Of a DNA stretch of 64,000 bases, positions 34,801-46,094 are shown one piece after another (positions within the stretch are counted from its first letter, which is position 1; each line of letters begins with the position of its first letter). A program made the position numbers and the translations under genes. Source of the DNA: Rehmannia glutinosa (taxonomy: Eukaryota > Streptophyta > Magnoliopsida > Lamiales > Orobanchaceae); contig JABTTQ020001477.1 in the NCBI GenBank assembly GCA_016081115.2, positions 62,001 to 126,000 of the forward strand. Direction: 5' to 3'. The notes under the pieces are model-generated. The model made no database searches and was not told the DNA's origin. It worked only from the letters and a program-made list of their open reading frames with translations.

Positions 34801-37800
34801 CAAGACAAAATGATACTTGGACAACACTTTTTGGGAGAGAAACCATACTGCTCCTTCTCTTTGCATTTTGGGGATATCCTGATCCTGTCGAGTCTAGTTT
34901 TACTCGTGGAAAGAATGTACTAATAACAGTATCATTGTATTTTAATTATCTAAAAAGAACATAAATCAACTTGTCACATATACCATAACTGGTGAATATA
35001 ACAAACGTACCTATAAATTCCATGACCAGAACATGAAGCCTCAAAAGTAGAGGAGCTGGACACCTAATTCCTGCTGCTCTTAGCCTTCAGGTTTAGCAAA
35101 ATCCAAATCACACCAGAGACAAAATCAGAATACTTTTTAAAAAAAAAAAAAAAAGAAATTCCATAATTAGTATTAAAAAATCTAAATGAAATGGCTTGAA
35201 GACAGACTGCGTCTAGTCCTGGAAAACATTCTTTAAATTCTAAACTGGTTATTTTTTACCAAGCAAGTAAATCACATATATAAAAAGTTTGGGGATAAAA
35301 ATATTTAACCCGCCAAACTATGGCCAATTTTACACTTTGCCTACCAAACTATTTTTCGTTACACTTTGCCCTCTGTACTCTGCGAATTTTACACTTTACC
35401 ATATATGGACATTTTTGCCCCTATATTTTTATTAATTCATTTTAATAGTTTTAGATACCCATTTAAACTCCAAATTATTGCATTTAACCCCCAAAATTTA
35501 TAAAATTATTACATAATTTAATAAATATTAATTTAACTCCAAAATAGCTTGTTCCTGAATTTATCAGGTCATTAGAATCAGACTTGGTTTTTAGATTTAA
35601 AATTGAATATAGTCCACTATGACCAATTATAATAAATATAACTAAAAGTTCTTAATAAACCTAGGCTCTGATACCAATTTTATGGATTGCAAAAACCCAG
35701 TTGGAGTAAATATAAAAGTTGTAATGATTTTGATAAATAGGAGGTAAAGTCCAACAACTTTAAAGTTCAGAGGGTAAACTGCAAAACCAACTATGGTATC
35801 TATAGGGGTATTTTTGGAATTTTCAGGCCTTTTTTCGGACCTTTTGGCAATGTGCAAAAATTTTTAAAGTTCAGGTGGTGAAAGTGTCACTTTTGAAGTT
35901 CATAGGGCAAAGTGTAAAAAAACGGTATAGTTTAGGGGGCAAACTGTTTTTTCCCCAAAAGTTTGATATGAGTATCTGCAAGTTAACTGCACCAATAGCT
36001 TTTGCTTTTAGGAGAAAAAATGATAACAGATGTGCATGAGAAAAAATAGAACTTCAGCAAGAAGCTCTTTCAATATTGAAAGAAGGATTTCTTTTTTTTG
36101 AGCAGATTGAAAGAAGGATTTCACTGCCGTTGGAAGCGCAAAATAGAACTTTGAATATTTTCGAGAGAAATGTTTACCGCATAAGATTCCTCATTTCTTT
36201 CTCAGCCCATGTCTTCACCATTTTTCGGGGATTGTGCTTGCAATACCCATATCTGAACCTGTAGTCACCTTGTACATAACGATCTCTATCCCTGTTGGTT
36301 TGGAGAGGAGATAGGGATTGTTTTAATATTAGTCCAATCACCTCCAAACAACAATCAGATTGCAAACAAGACCTCAGACAATAGCAAGAATGGACAAAAC
36401 ATTGCCATCGTGTCATGCGCAATAATTAGGCATAAATATTATCTTCTCTTAAAGGCTTGAAAAATGAGACATAGCTGGAATTGCCCAGGTAAAACTAATT
36501 AGCATTTAGCATGAGATTAAATCAAAGTTTTAGCAAATGATAGAGAGAAATTCTAATCTACAATACAAAATTGAACTCTTATTTGTGAAATTGAATAAGA
36601 ATTTCACGAGATGAGAGAAAAGAGACTTGGTGCAACATCTCTCTCAAGCCAAGATGTTCATCGACATAGATTATTTTTTCCCACATACATCTCAGAGTTC
36701 ATAAAGGTTCTTTGATCAGCAACAAGCATTTTGGCAAGGCACGTGACACTATAAATGGATGGAGAAAAACCCAAAGATAGTTAGACATACTTGAATACAA
36801 GAACCGAAGTTTTATAAATCTTGATCGCCAATTCCTGGCCGTCAGATTTAGTAGCATGATAGACATTGGCCTGTTGGAAGAGAAAATAGACAAAAAAGAG
36901 GCTCAAATTCAAGAAATTCAGCTGCAGTTTTGACAAAAAAATAACAAAAGAAGATAAAAAAGGTCGAGCACACGAGAACTTTCCCAGACAATGGGAGTGT
37001 TTGCAAAAACTTCAGCTTTTAGAACAAGTGATTTATTGTAAAAGAAGTAAAAGTAGGTGAGAATCAGAAATTCGTAGTGTTTGCAAAAAGAATGATAAGT
37101 TGAGAGTGTTTGGTGAAAAAGTTGTAAAAGTGTATATTTGTGTAAAAGTCAAACCAGAAGCAAAATCAGAAATCTAAAACACTAATTTCCCCGCTTTTAC
37201 ATTCTGATTAAATGAAGCAGAAGTTGTCATTCGCAAACACTTAAAATAACTTTTTCAGCCAAAACTTGAGAATCACTCTTTTTAGTGATTGCAAACACTC
37301 CCAATATATTATGAGATGCAATATCATTGAGGTATAAGTTGGAATTTAAAAATAAAAGGGAGCGAAAATCAAATGGAAACACATCGAAGTACAACACATA
37401 CTTCTTTTCCAGTTGAAATGCAGCCGTTGATGTCATTAAATACACCCCGATTCAGCATTTTGAATAAAACCATACGGGTTCTCGGGTCAATCGCCTGAAA
37501 GCAAGAAAAGATTATTAACCATAACAATCGGGTATCCTCTAGTGGTAATACTGCAAACAAAAGAATTATGCACTACATGTCATGAATCAGATGATGCGAG
37601 TGTTCAAGACCCACAAAGCACATGAACATGATAATGCTAAGTGGTAGAAAGGAGCACGCTAACCAGCACACCAAAAACGAATTTGCTTGTTAAGAAACAT
37701 TGATGCGGATATAAGAAGTTTATAAAAAAAGAAATAAAGACCTACACCTTCCAAGGAGATTCCATCAGATACTACTCACCTGCTCAACAGTTGCACGATC

Positions 37801-38600
37801 AGCTTTCTCAGTTGTTCTAGTCTTGCCGATAGCCATATCACGAACACTCTCACGAATAGCTGTTGTCACAGAGTTTGACATCCCAACATTAAACCTTCCT
37901 TCCCATTCCTGCACGATCAATTGACTTTCTTATAACTAAAATCACACAAAGAAATTAAAAAAAAAAAAAAAACAGATAAACAAATAAAAAAAAGGCCAGT
38001 ATCCAATCCAACACAGCAAGGAAAATTTTGAAAAATGATGTAACTGTTGCTACTTTGAACTAGCACATTGCATCAAAATAAAACAATGCACAACAGGGAG
38101 AGAGATTCAAAATGTTACATTAAGAATACTTAATTTTTTCCATTTCCATTCATAAACCAAACAAGCCATCACAGAGTATCAGCAAAACAAATATATCAAC
38201 ACCTAAAATTCAACAAAAAAACATTCTTTATCCCTTTTCCTCCACAAAACTCAGAAAAAACACATAAAATACTCATCAATTCATTGACACATACCTCCAA
38301 GGGTGCGGCACGAATGTGATTAGCAAACTTCTGGGACTTATTCGATATCGGCTGAAGAGAAGAGTTGTTGGGCCGGGAATGGAGCCCACCATGAGCATTG
38401 GGCCGCCTTGTATGCAGCAGAGTGAAAGAGCTATCCACTATTCCGCCTTCTGCATCATCCCTCGAATCCAAATAATCCAAAGCCTCCCCAATTTCTGAGT
38501 CCGAGGAAAAGGACAAGTCATCTTCTTCCTCTAATTCTTCACAGTCTTCTTCTCCTCTTTCTTTTCCGGCATCTACTTTCTCTACAGGTAGAGTTGTCAT
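31813..38600 (-). CDS. RIO1: RIO1 atypical serine/threonine protein kinase
   Basis: Twelve exons on the minus strand join in frame to about 563 residues: 38600-38295, 37908-37780, 37494-37402, 36870-36791, 36291-36178, 35084-35011, 34281-34205, 34021-33938, 33865-33773, 33339-33232, 33123-33049 and 32271-31813. The acidic N-terminus is followed by the RIO1 signature: GCISTGKEANVYHA (ATP loop), LAIKIYKTS (lysine), the long DRDRYVQGDYRFRYGYCK helix region, the catalytic loop LVHGDLSEYN and the metal-binding IIDVSQAV. Then come LDFLREDC and the RKHGIAAMTIRELFDFIVD block. The C-terminus is very acidic and then Lys-rich (KAVKKKKKKLAKAKKYR). RIO1 acts in the last steps of 40S ribosomal subunit maturation in the cytoplasm. 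All catalytic residues are present and the gene looks intact. Confidence 0.92.
32360..32622. mobile_element. Mutator-type MITE in a RIO1 intron
   Basis: The ends GGGTTGATTGCAAAAATTAC and TTTTTGTAACTATCC are flanked by TATTTAGTT (32351-32359) and TATTTAATT (32623-32631), an 8-of-9 target duplication. It lies in the last RIO1 intron. Confidence 0.75.
33435..33680. mobile_element. Mutator-type MITE next to a RIO1 splice donor
   Basis: It starts GGGTTACTTACAAAATTACC and ends GTTTTTGTAATTATCCC. The flanks TTGCAGAAA and TGGCAGGAA are alike. Its right end is part of a 75-bp duplication that also contains the donor of the neighbouring RIO1 exon. Confidence 0.7.
33631..33780. repeat. 75-bp tandem duplication spanning a MITE end and a RIO1 exon-intron junction
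   Basis: The unit runs from the MITE segment TTTTTTGTAATTAGAC through its terminal TAATTATCCC to the junction GCAGGAAATACTTACAGAAA. It is present twice with a 75-bp offset and one mismatch. The junction copy used by the coding frame is the one at 33773; the other donor lies at about 33698. Confidence 0.85.
34368..34505. repeat. CA/CT microsatellite in a RIO1 intron
   Basis: Interrupted runs of CACACA and CTCTCT alternate, for example ACTCTCTCTCTCTCTCTCAC. This is simple-sequence DNA in the intron between the sixth and seventh RIO1 exons or close to it. Confidence 0.85.
35292..35956. mobile_element. 665-bp internally deleted relative of the virus-carrying Mutator-type element
   Basis: A perfect 9-bp repeat AAAAGTTTG (35283-35291 and 35957-35965) flanks ends GGGATAAAAATATTTAACCC and, reversed, GGGGAAAAAACAGTTTGCCC. 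Both arms align with those of the element at 19729-27955: the left arm through GGACATTTTTGCCCC to AATATAGTCCACTATGACC, the right arm from AACTAAAAGTTCTTAATAAA to the end. The two arms meet near 35626-35645, where the larger element has the viral genes. An intact tRNA-Met-type primer-binding site remains at 35664-35676. It sits in a RIO1 intron. Confidence 0.85.
35664..35676 (-). other. intact primer-binding-site sequence TGGTATCAGAGCC
   Basis: The minus strand carries the 13-base core complementary to initiator tRNA-Met. It stands in the same place as the decayed site at 27686-27699 in the larger element, 20-30 bases from the point where viral DNA is deleted. Without RT genes it cannot act alone; it marks the origin of this DNA. 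Confidence 0.8.
36993..37302. mobile_element. Harbinger-like MITE, copy 4
   Basis: The ends GGGAGTGTTTGCAAAAAC and TTGCAAACACTCCC are perfect inverted repeats at their tips. AAT flanks both (36990-36992 and 37303-37305). It is the best preserved of the four copies and lies in a RIO1 intron. Confidence 0.8.
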
Positions 38601-39144
38601 CTTTTACAATGGTGGGCGTGAATTATGGTTCGCCGTCACGATATACTGTTGTCGAGACGACGATATTGCGGTGGGAAGAGTGACGACGGGCCTGCGTTTG
38701 TATTTGAGATGGTGACAAGAGATATAAACGGGCTTATTAGGGTTCTATAACTGTTTGGTCCAAAAAAACTCGGGGTTTGTCTGAGTTTGGCTACTTACCA
38801 ATAGAAGATGTCAAAATGGCGCTTTAATTATTCCAAAAGTTCAATAATGGCCTTTTTCTATGTTAAATGTCCAAATTACCCTTTTAGCACTTTAATATGC
38901 CAACAACCCTCCAATTGCAAAGGTCTAAAATACCTATTTTTATTTCTTCCACAAATTTGTGTATATCAACCGAATTTTTGGGGGTTTGTAGTTCAACGAA
39001 CGGAAAATCCGTACATCTCCTCCTTCCCAATCTTCGACATTGCAAGCGAAATCAACATTCGAGGTTTGAATTTAGTTTCCTCCGACCTTATGGCATTGTT
39101 TTATTCAATTTATCTGTCATTTCGTTCATTTTCTCGAGTAGATG

Positions 39145-39475
39145 AAGTCGATTAATCGAATCTTTGCGTATTTGCGAGAATCGGGTCGTTTAATCGACCC
39201 GGTGAGTCGGCCAATCGACCAACATTAATGATCGACACATTAATCTTTGGTCGATTGACCGAATTCACCGGGGTCGATTAAACGACCGATTCTCGCAAAT
39301 ACGCAAAGATTCGACATTAATCGATAAAACGAGCGTCGTTCAATCGACTCATGTTCTCCTAATAAAGTCTATCAATCGACACACATTACCGGGTCGATTG
39401 ACGACTGGGCGGGGTTGATTAAACGACCGATTATGCAAATTCGCGGCAGCGATCGATTAATCGACTTATTCAAAA
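39145..39475. repeat. GTCGATTAATCGAC-type motif array A, with a 157-bp inverted repeat
   Basis: Many variants of GTCGATTAATCGAC occur here. The segment 39157-39313 is itself an inverted repeat: CGAATCTTTGCGTATTTGCG at its left is complemented exactly at its right, with arms of about 50 bp. It belongs to the left terminal region of the Mutator-like element. Confidence 0.8.
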
Positions 39476-40182
39476 TCAAACAAAAGCGCACTATATTACA
39501 TTACTTGACATTTTTATCTTCAATTTAATTGCGGACAACATGTCTTCACCATTTTGGATTACAGGTGTATTATTTTGGACATTTTGTTAATAACAATGAT
39601 GAAAAATGGCAATGGGTATTTAGTGATGATGGAATGCATGCATCGGGAGTTCCAATAAGTACGTAAACTTCATATGAAGAGCTATATTCTAAGGTACAAA
39701 ATATTTGCAAAGTTGATCCCAATATGCATGATATGGAGATGGGATTTATTTCTCCAAAGCAAGCATACGATCTTTTCAAATTCTGTCAGGATTACTTCGC
39801 AGGACGATGGAGTACAATGGTACTTGGCTCTCAATAAACAAGGTTGATTATTCCTGTGTGTAACCCTTGTGATAAAAACTATTTGTGACGTGCCACGGGG
39901 CAGCATAATGTAGTTGATCGTGACGTGCAACCGGAAGATGGATATCATAATTTTGAGGTGGAAGAAAATAATCACAGTGATGATGATCGAAATGTGAATG
40001 ATATTTGGGATGGGATGGAGGTAATTCGAGAATCTCCTTCCAATGATTATAACGGTGATGCGTTTACTACACCGCCGAGGGCGATTTTAATCATGCACCG
40101 AGAAGAAAATCGGTTCACAAATGAGCATCTTCTTTCTTCTTCGGAAGTACATCACGAGTTGTACTGTTGATATTGACTTGAA

Positions 40183-41860
40183 TGTTGACCAAGTATTCGA
40201 TACCAAGAAAGAGCTTTAAGAAGCTGTGCACAGATCGCATTGAAATACAATTTCCAGTTCAAAACAAAAAAATCGAACAAGAATGTGTACACAATTGTTT
40301 GTGTTGATGAAAATTGCAAATGGCGTTTGCATGCAACAAAGTTCAAAGACTCGATTATTTTCAGATTAGAAAATATGCACGAGAACATACTTGCACTCTA
40401 AATTTGTCCACCAATGATCATAGACAAGCAAGATCGTGGATCATTGGAAAACATATCATGTCAAGGTTTGAGGACCGCAACACTACATATGACTCACGAT
40501 GTTGCTAATGAAATTCGCCGAGACTTTGGCATTGAAATAAATTATCAAAAAGCGAGGAGATCTAGAGAAACCGCTTAGCGTACATAAGGGGTTCACCTGA
40601 GGATAGTTACACTAAGTTGGCCGCATGGGCCCATAACTTGAAAGTAGCTAATCCAGGAACTATATACTCTTTAGAGGTTGATAGTGAAAACCACTTCAAG
40701 TACTTTTTCTTGGCATAGGGGCCCTGCATTTGTGGGTTTCACTCTTCAATGCGCCTTGATGAGTTGTTGTGGACGGAACATTTTTAACTGAAAGATATAA
40801 AGGTACGTTGATTATCGCTACTTGTCAAGATGCAAATATGCAGATTTATCCTCTTGCATGGGTCGTTGTTGATTCGGAGAACGATGCTTCGTGGCATTGG
40901 TTTTTATGAACTTGAAAGGAATAACAAAGGTTACCAAGAAGACCTTGTTGTGATATCGATGCACGCACACAAGAGTCTTATCGGTGCGATCAAACTATTT
41001 TTCAAAATGCACGTCATGCTCATTGTATTTATCATATCAAAGGCAACTTGAGGATCAGAACTCGAAAAAGCGATACTATCTCCTTTTTAACAAAGCGGTG
41101 AGGCATATATAATAGAAGAATTTCACAAGTATATGTCACAAATTCAAGCTATTGACGAGAAAGGTTGGAAGTATCTTAACGATACAAATTTTGCTACTTG
41201 GGCGAGGTCATATTTTCAGGGAGACCGTTATAATATCATGACGTCAAACAATGCAGAGTCTCTGAACTCAGTGTTTAAAAAAGCCCCACAAACTCCTATA
41301 CTTGCATTGTTTGATAGTATTGGAAAAAAGTTGCAGTCTTGGTTCTATGAAAGGCGTGAGGCTGCACGAAGTTGTACAGGCAATCTAACTCCCGCAATGG
41401 AAGAACAATTACGTAAGTCTCATGAAAAAGCCAAGAAGTTCACGGTTGAACCAATTGATCAAAGTTTATATGTGGTGAGAAGTGGGGCCACAAATTTCAC
41501 TGTTAACTTTGCTGAGAACACTTGCACTTGCAGAAAGTTTCAATTGGACCACCTACCATGTGAGCATGCAATAGCAGCGGCCAAGAAAAGAGGTTTTTCA
41601 ATATACCCCATGTGCTCACCGTACTATTCCGTTGACTATTGGAGGAAAGCATATGCGAGACTATCTTCCTTACTGTGCTAACGAAAATGAATGGGAGATT
41701 CGATAACATTAAAGAAATGATTGTCTTGCCACCTATTGTCGACAACGAGGTGGGCGTCGAGAACAAGACGAATACCGCCAACGGGAGAGTTCCGCTCAAG
41801 ACAAAAATGCGAGGTGCCAACAATCGGGGCACAACCGACTGAATTGCCGTGATCAAAGAC
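40183..41860 (+). pseudogene. MURA-like transposase relic of the first Mutator-like element
   Basis: The N-terminal part has the Mutator DNA-binding domain (ALKYNFQFKTKKSNKNVYTI, then CVDENCKWRLHATKF, near 40232-40345). Then come decayed transposase-core pieces (IYPLAWVVVDSENDASWHWF near 40845-40905). The longest open piece (41133-41681) has YNIMTSNNAESLNSVFK, ending in a SWIM zinc finger CTCRKFQLDHLPCEH (CXCXnCXH; about 41521-41566). Stops and frameshifts between 40400 and 41130 inactivate it. Such enzymes cut at Mutator TIRs in the nucleus. Confidence 0.8.
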
Positions 41861-42009
41861 CGATGAGCGATAGACAATCACATATTTAGTGATTGTTGTA
41901 TTTCCTCTCCGATTTCGTAATTATTGTATTCATGAATTTGGACAAACCTCTCTGTATTGTCAAAATAACCAAAAAAAAGAAAAATGTTAAGTAATCGTTC
42001 TTCGTTGGG

Positions 42010-42245
42010 TTGACCGACCCTGATCGATCTTTAACCGACTACATGGTCGATCAGGGTCGGTCAGGTCGGTCTGTGGGTCGATCATGTCAAGTTGCAACCA
42101 CCACGGGGTCGGTCGGTCGGGGGGTGACGACCTCGACCACCACGGTCGATCAGTCGGGTTGCACAAATCGACCGACTACGGCCGACCCGCGGTCGGTCGT
42201 CGGCCGCACGACCTCGACCGACCACGGGGGCCGGTCGGGTTGCAC
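42010..42245. repeat. GTCGGTCGG/CGACCGAC-rich segment
   Basis: GC-rich DNA made of short repeats such as GGTCGGTCGG and CTCGACCACCACGG. It differs from the AT-rich DNA on both sides. It follows the transposase relic and precedes the 171-bp tandem repeat. Confidence 0.6.
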
Positions 42246-42289
42246 GAGTTGTCACCGATTATATAGCATATAGTACTAAATTATTTAAG

Positions 42290-42960
42290 ATTTTATAACA
42301 TATGATACTATGATATAGTACAACGTGATTTATAGTCCCGTGATTATTGTAATCCCGATCAAGACTAAATTATGTAAGAGATTTTATAACATATGATGAT
42401 ACTATGTAGCATATAGTATGATATATTTTACAATTGACGACGAAAAAATCGGCAACATATTGATAACATATGATATAGTGTAACATACGATTGCAACGTG
42501 ATTTATAGTCTGTGATTATTGTAATCCCGATCAACACTAAATTATATGAGAGATTTTATAACACATGATGATACTATGTAGCATATAGTATGATATATTT
42601 TACAATTTGGCGAAAAAATCGGCAACATATTGATAACATATGATATAGTGTAACATACAAAGGCAACGTGATTTATAGTCCGTGATTATTGTAATCCCGA
42701 TCAACACTAAATTATATGAGAGATTTTATAACATATGATGATACTATGTAGCATATAGTATGATATATTTTACAATTGATGGCGAAAAAATCGGCAACAT
42801 ATTGATAACATATGATATAGTGTAACATACAGTGTAACGTGATTTATAGTCCCGTGATTATTGTAATCCCGATCAACACTAAATTATATGAGAGATTTTA
42901 TAACATATTATACTAAATTATAACATATTATACTGAATTATATGAGAGATTTTACAAGTT
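42290..42960. repeat. about 171-bp tandem repeat, nearly four copies
   Basis: The marker GTGATTTATAGTC occurs at 42325, 42498, 42668 and 42839, giving periods of 173, 170 and 171 bp. Each unit contains TGTAATCCCGATCAACACTA, ATAACATATGATGATACTAT and AAAAAATCGGCAACATATTG. It is AT-rich and non-coding, within the Mutator-like element. Confidence 0.9.
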
Positions 42961-42964
42961 TAAT

Positions 42965-43110
42965 TAAACCCTAAACCCTAAACCCTAAACAAACCCTAAA
43001 AGTAAGGTTAAACGACATCTGACTGACCATTAATCGATCGTCGTTCAAGGGTCGATTAATCGACCACTGTCAGCCTTTCGAGAGTCGATTAATCGACCAA
43101 TGTATCGTTC
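42965..43110. repeat. short telomere-like tract followed by motif array B
   Basis: Three to four units of AAACCCT occur at 42965-42998. GTCGATTAATCGAC motifs follow at about 43050-43105. Confidence 0.6.
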
Positions 43111-43733
43111 ATATGGTCCTTGCAACGACCACGGAGCGACACAATTAAAAATTTGTTGGCCCCACAGTTAAAAAGATGTTTAAGAGTCATTTTTCATTTT
43201 TTACTTTCCGAAAAAGCGAACGAAGAAAGATGACGAACTAACAGATCTTGAGGTAAATGTTGTTCTTTTGTTTTACATTATTATGCTTTGTTCATTTCCT
43301 TAATCAATTGTTTCATATTTTGTTTTATGTTGCTTTAAGATATCGATTTTAGTTTAGGTTTAGGGTTAGGGTTTTATATCGATTTTAGTTTAGGGTTAGG
43401 GTTAGGGTTTCAAATTTAGGTTTCGATTTTTTGTTTTCAGATCACACAAACCCTAACAATAGGGTTACACGACACCTGACCGACTTATGCATGGCGGTCG
43501 TTTAAAGGTCGATTACTCGACCACTGAACGACATAATTAAAATGACGTTTCGTTTAAAAAGTAGTTAAAAAGACGCTTCGTTTCAGTTTTTATTACTTTA
43601 TGATTAAAAAGACGTTTCGTTTCAGTTTTTATTACTTTCCGATTAAAATGACGTTTCGTTTACCCCACCCCACAGTTAAAAAGACGAAGGTTTCGTTTTT
43701 ACTAATCCTGTCATTTTCCTTGAATAGAGAGAT

Positions 43734-44463
43734 ATGCCTCGTACCAGAAATCAAATAATCCGCCAGATGGTCCAACCAATCGGGACCATTGAAGAAGAGG
43801 AATGGCTCTATGAATATCTTAATCGTTTCACTCCTTTTATCATACTGTCCATCCAATCCGAATTCAACTCGTTGTTACGTCTTGTCGCTTTTGACCTTGG
43901 TGCACATTTCAAGAAATATTTTAGCCTCGGAAAGGTTAAAAGTCAGATTCAATTGTTCCGAACAAAGTTCGAGTCATTTGTGCAGTTCATTAAAACTCCT
44001 GGTGTGACGTATGATCATGAGAACAACATAGTTTCTGTTAGGGGGCTTTACTGGGATCATGTTAGAGGGGTAAGAAATATTTAATTTGTTCATATTGAAT
44101 TAATTAATTATACATAATAATAATTTTTTTTTGTATTTTTGTGATTTAGGAGACCATTGAGCAACGATTCTTCAGGACGAATGGGTTCAAATACTTCAAA
44201 ATCGCCCATAATATATTCGTAGAATCAAATGCCGCCCCGGTTGACTTATCCAACGAACACGGCTACCAACCTGACAATCCAGTTTACCTTGATTCTGTAT
44301 ATGATGGTGATGTTCCGCCAGGTTTCGATCCCTTACCCCGAGGTCTTTGGATGGGGTCCCTTGGTGGAGATGGGGCTGGTCCATCAAGGGTTGATGGTGG
44401 AGATGGGGCTGGTCCATCAGGGGTCGATGCTGACGAGGATGTTGAGCCGGGTGGTCTTCCTTA
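43734..44463 (+). CDS. Myb/SANT-like DNA-binding protein, copy 1, in the Mutator-like element
   Basis: Exon 1 (43734-44070) encodes the domain with EEEEWLYEYLNRF, LLRLVAFDLGAHFKKYFSLG and KVKSQIQLFRTKFESFVQF. A GT-AG intron of about 80 bp leads to exon 2 (44150-44463), with EQRFFRTNGFKYFKIAHNIF and a Gly-Pro-Ser-rich tail. The arrangement is that of plant Myb/SANT-like (Myb_DNA-bind_3) proteins. These are common as partners of Harbinger transposases, less so in Mutator elements. A close paralogue follows at 45404. A role in recognising the nearby palindromes is possible but only inferred. Confidence 0.65.
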
Positions 44464-44707
44464 AATTTTTGTGTTATGTATGGTTGTTCTTGAACAATTT
44501 TAAAGTTGTGTAATTATGGTTGAATGTTTTAATTTAGGTTTTGAATGTATGGTTGAATAGTTAAGATTAGGCTGTGTAATTATGGTTGAACAATAGTTTA
44601 GGTTTTATGTAATTATGTATGGTTGTTCTGAATGTGTGATTATTGTTTTTGTTTTGAATGTGTGATTTATTGCATTGTATGTTTGGTACAATCTGAAGAA
44701 AACATTG

Positions 44708-44985
44708 GTCGATTAATCGACCACGGAACGACAAATGAGTCGATTAATCGATTCATGTGTCGTTCAGATGGTCGACTAATCGACCACGAAACGACAACCG
44801 TAGTCGATTAATCGACCACTTGAACGACACATGAATCGATTAATCAACTACAGAACGACAAATGAGTCGATTAATCGATTCATGTGTCGTTCAGATGGTC
44901 GACTAATCGACCACGGAACGACAACCGTGGTCGATAAATCGACCACTTGAACGACACATGAATCGATTAATCGACCACTTTTGAC
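44708..44985. repeat. motif array C: two 126-bp tandem units of GTCGATTAATCGAC-type palindromes
   Basis: The unit starting AACGACAAATGAGTCGATTA at 44727 recurs at 44853. Each unit has about four copies of the palindrome alternating with AACGACA spacers. It lies between the two Myb/SANT-like genes. Confidence 0.9.
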
Positions 44986-45403
44986 GTTTTGTGTACCCCC
45001 ACAGTTCAGTTAAAAAGACGTTTCTGAGTCATTTTTCATTTTTTACTTTCCGAAAAAGCGAACGAAGAAGACGAACGGGACGAACTAACAGTTCTTGAGT
45101 TAAATGTTGTTTTTTTGTTTTACATTATCATGCTTTGTTGATTTTCTTAATCAATTGTTTCATATTTTGTTTCATGTTGCTTTTTAGTGTAGGGTTAGGG
45201 TTAGGGTTTTAATATATATCAGTTCTTAATGTCTGTTTTGGTTGTTTTAACATGATGCAGGGCTTGACAAACAAATTTAGAATTCTACAGGCCTTGATTT
45301 TGACATTACATATTTACAAGTAAGTAGATGCCAAATTTTATTGTTTGTTAATTAGAATGCATTCTACTTTGTATTATTCTGTTCTTTAAGACTACTTGTT
45401 TGA

Positions 45404-45977
45404 ATGCTAGTGAACTGGGAACCTGCAGAGGAACGCTACCTGTGTAAAATGCTAGATTGTTTCACTCGCGTCATGCCAATGCATGATGCTGTTGAGTGGA
45501 ACTCCTTAATCCGTCTAATTGCTCCACAACTTCGAAGCATATTTTCGAAGGTTTTTAGTGTTGCTGATGTTAAAGCTCGAATTCAGTTGTTCCGGGACAG
45601 GTTTGAGAGGTTTGAAAGTTATATTGACAAAACAGGAGCTAGATTTGACAAGGGACGGAACATCGTATACGTGGATGGCAATTACTTTAATCGGATTGGA
45701 GAGGTAATTAACCAAAACATAATATGGTTACTTTGGTTATTTTTTACACTTTGACATTCTAATTTACATGTCATTTGTACAGGAAAGCATTGAAGAAAAA
45801 GAGTTTCGGACGACTGGGTTTCAATATTATGACATCGCCTACAACGTCTTCAAAACACATAACACTGCTCAAATTGACTTCTCAGATGTACCTGGGTATC
45901 ATAGCAACAATCCAGTAGTGATTGACTCAGAAAGTTCAGCGGATGATGTTTCTGTAGGAAGTAATTCAGTTGTTTAG
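45404..45977 (+). CDS. Myb/SANT-like DNA-binding protein, copy 2, in the Mutator-like element
   Basis: Exon 1 (from about 45404 to 45702) encodes EERYLCKMLDCFTRVMPMHD, LIRLIAPQLRSIFSKVF and DVKARIQLFRDRFERFESYI. Exon 2 (about 45782-45977) encodes ESIEEKEFRTTGFQYYDIAY and a Ser-rich acidic end. It matches copy 1 in exon layout, intron place and sequence, including the leader (43160-43345 against 45003-45190). The two genes therefore arose by a tandem duplication of about 1.85 kb. The true start may lie a little upstream. Confidence 0.65.
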
Positions 45978-46094
45978 ATGTTAGTTGTTTTGCATGTAAT
46001 TCAGTGGTTTGTAACAATGACAACTTTTATAAATTATGTCTTCGGATTCAGTGGTTTGTTAAACAATGACAACTTTTAGAAATTGTGTCTTTCA

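Noticed and set aside
42010..42273. Plus-strand open frames rich in Gly, Arg and Ser
   Set aside because: They are translations of the GTCGGTCGG-type short repeats, with no family resemblance.
42965..43410. Chromosome end or telomere fusion
   Set aside because: Only a few AAACCCT or TTAGGG units are present, inside a transposon. This is too short to indicate a telomere.
44708..44985. CRISPR-like array of palindromic repeats
   Set aside because: The spacers are themselves repeated, the units are two 126-bp copies and the genome is a plant; it is a transposon-borne motif array.
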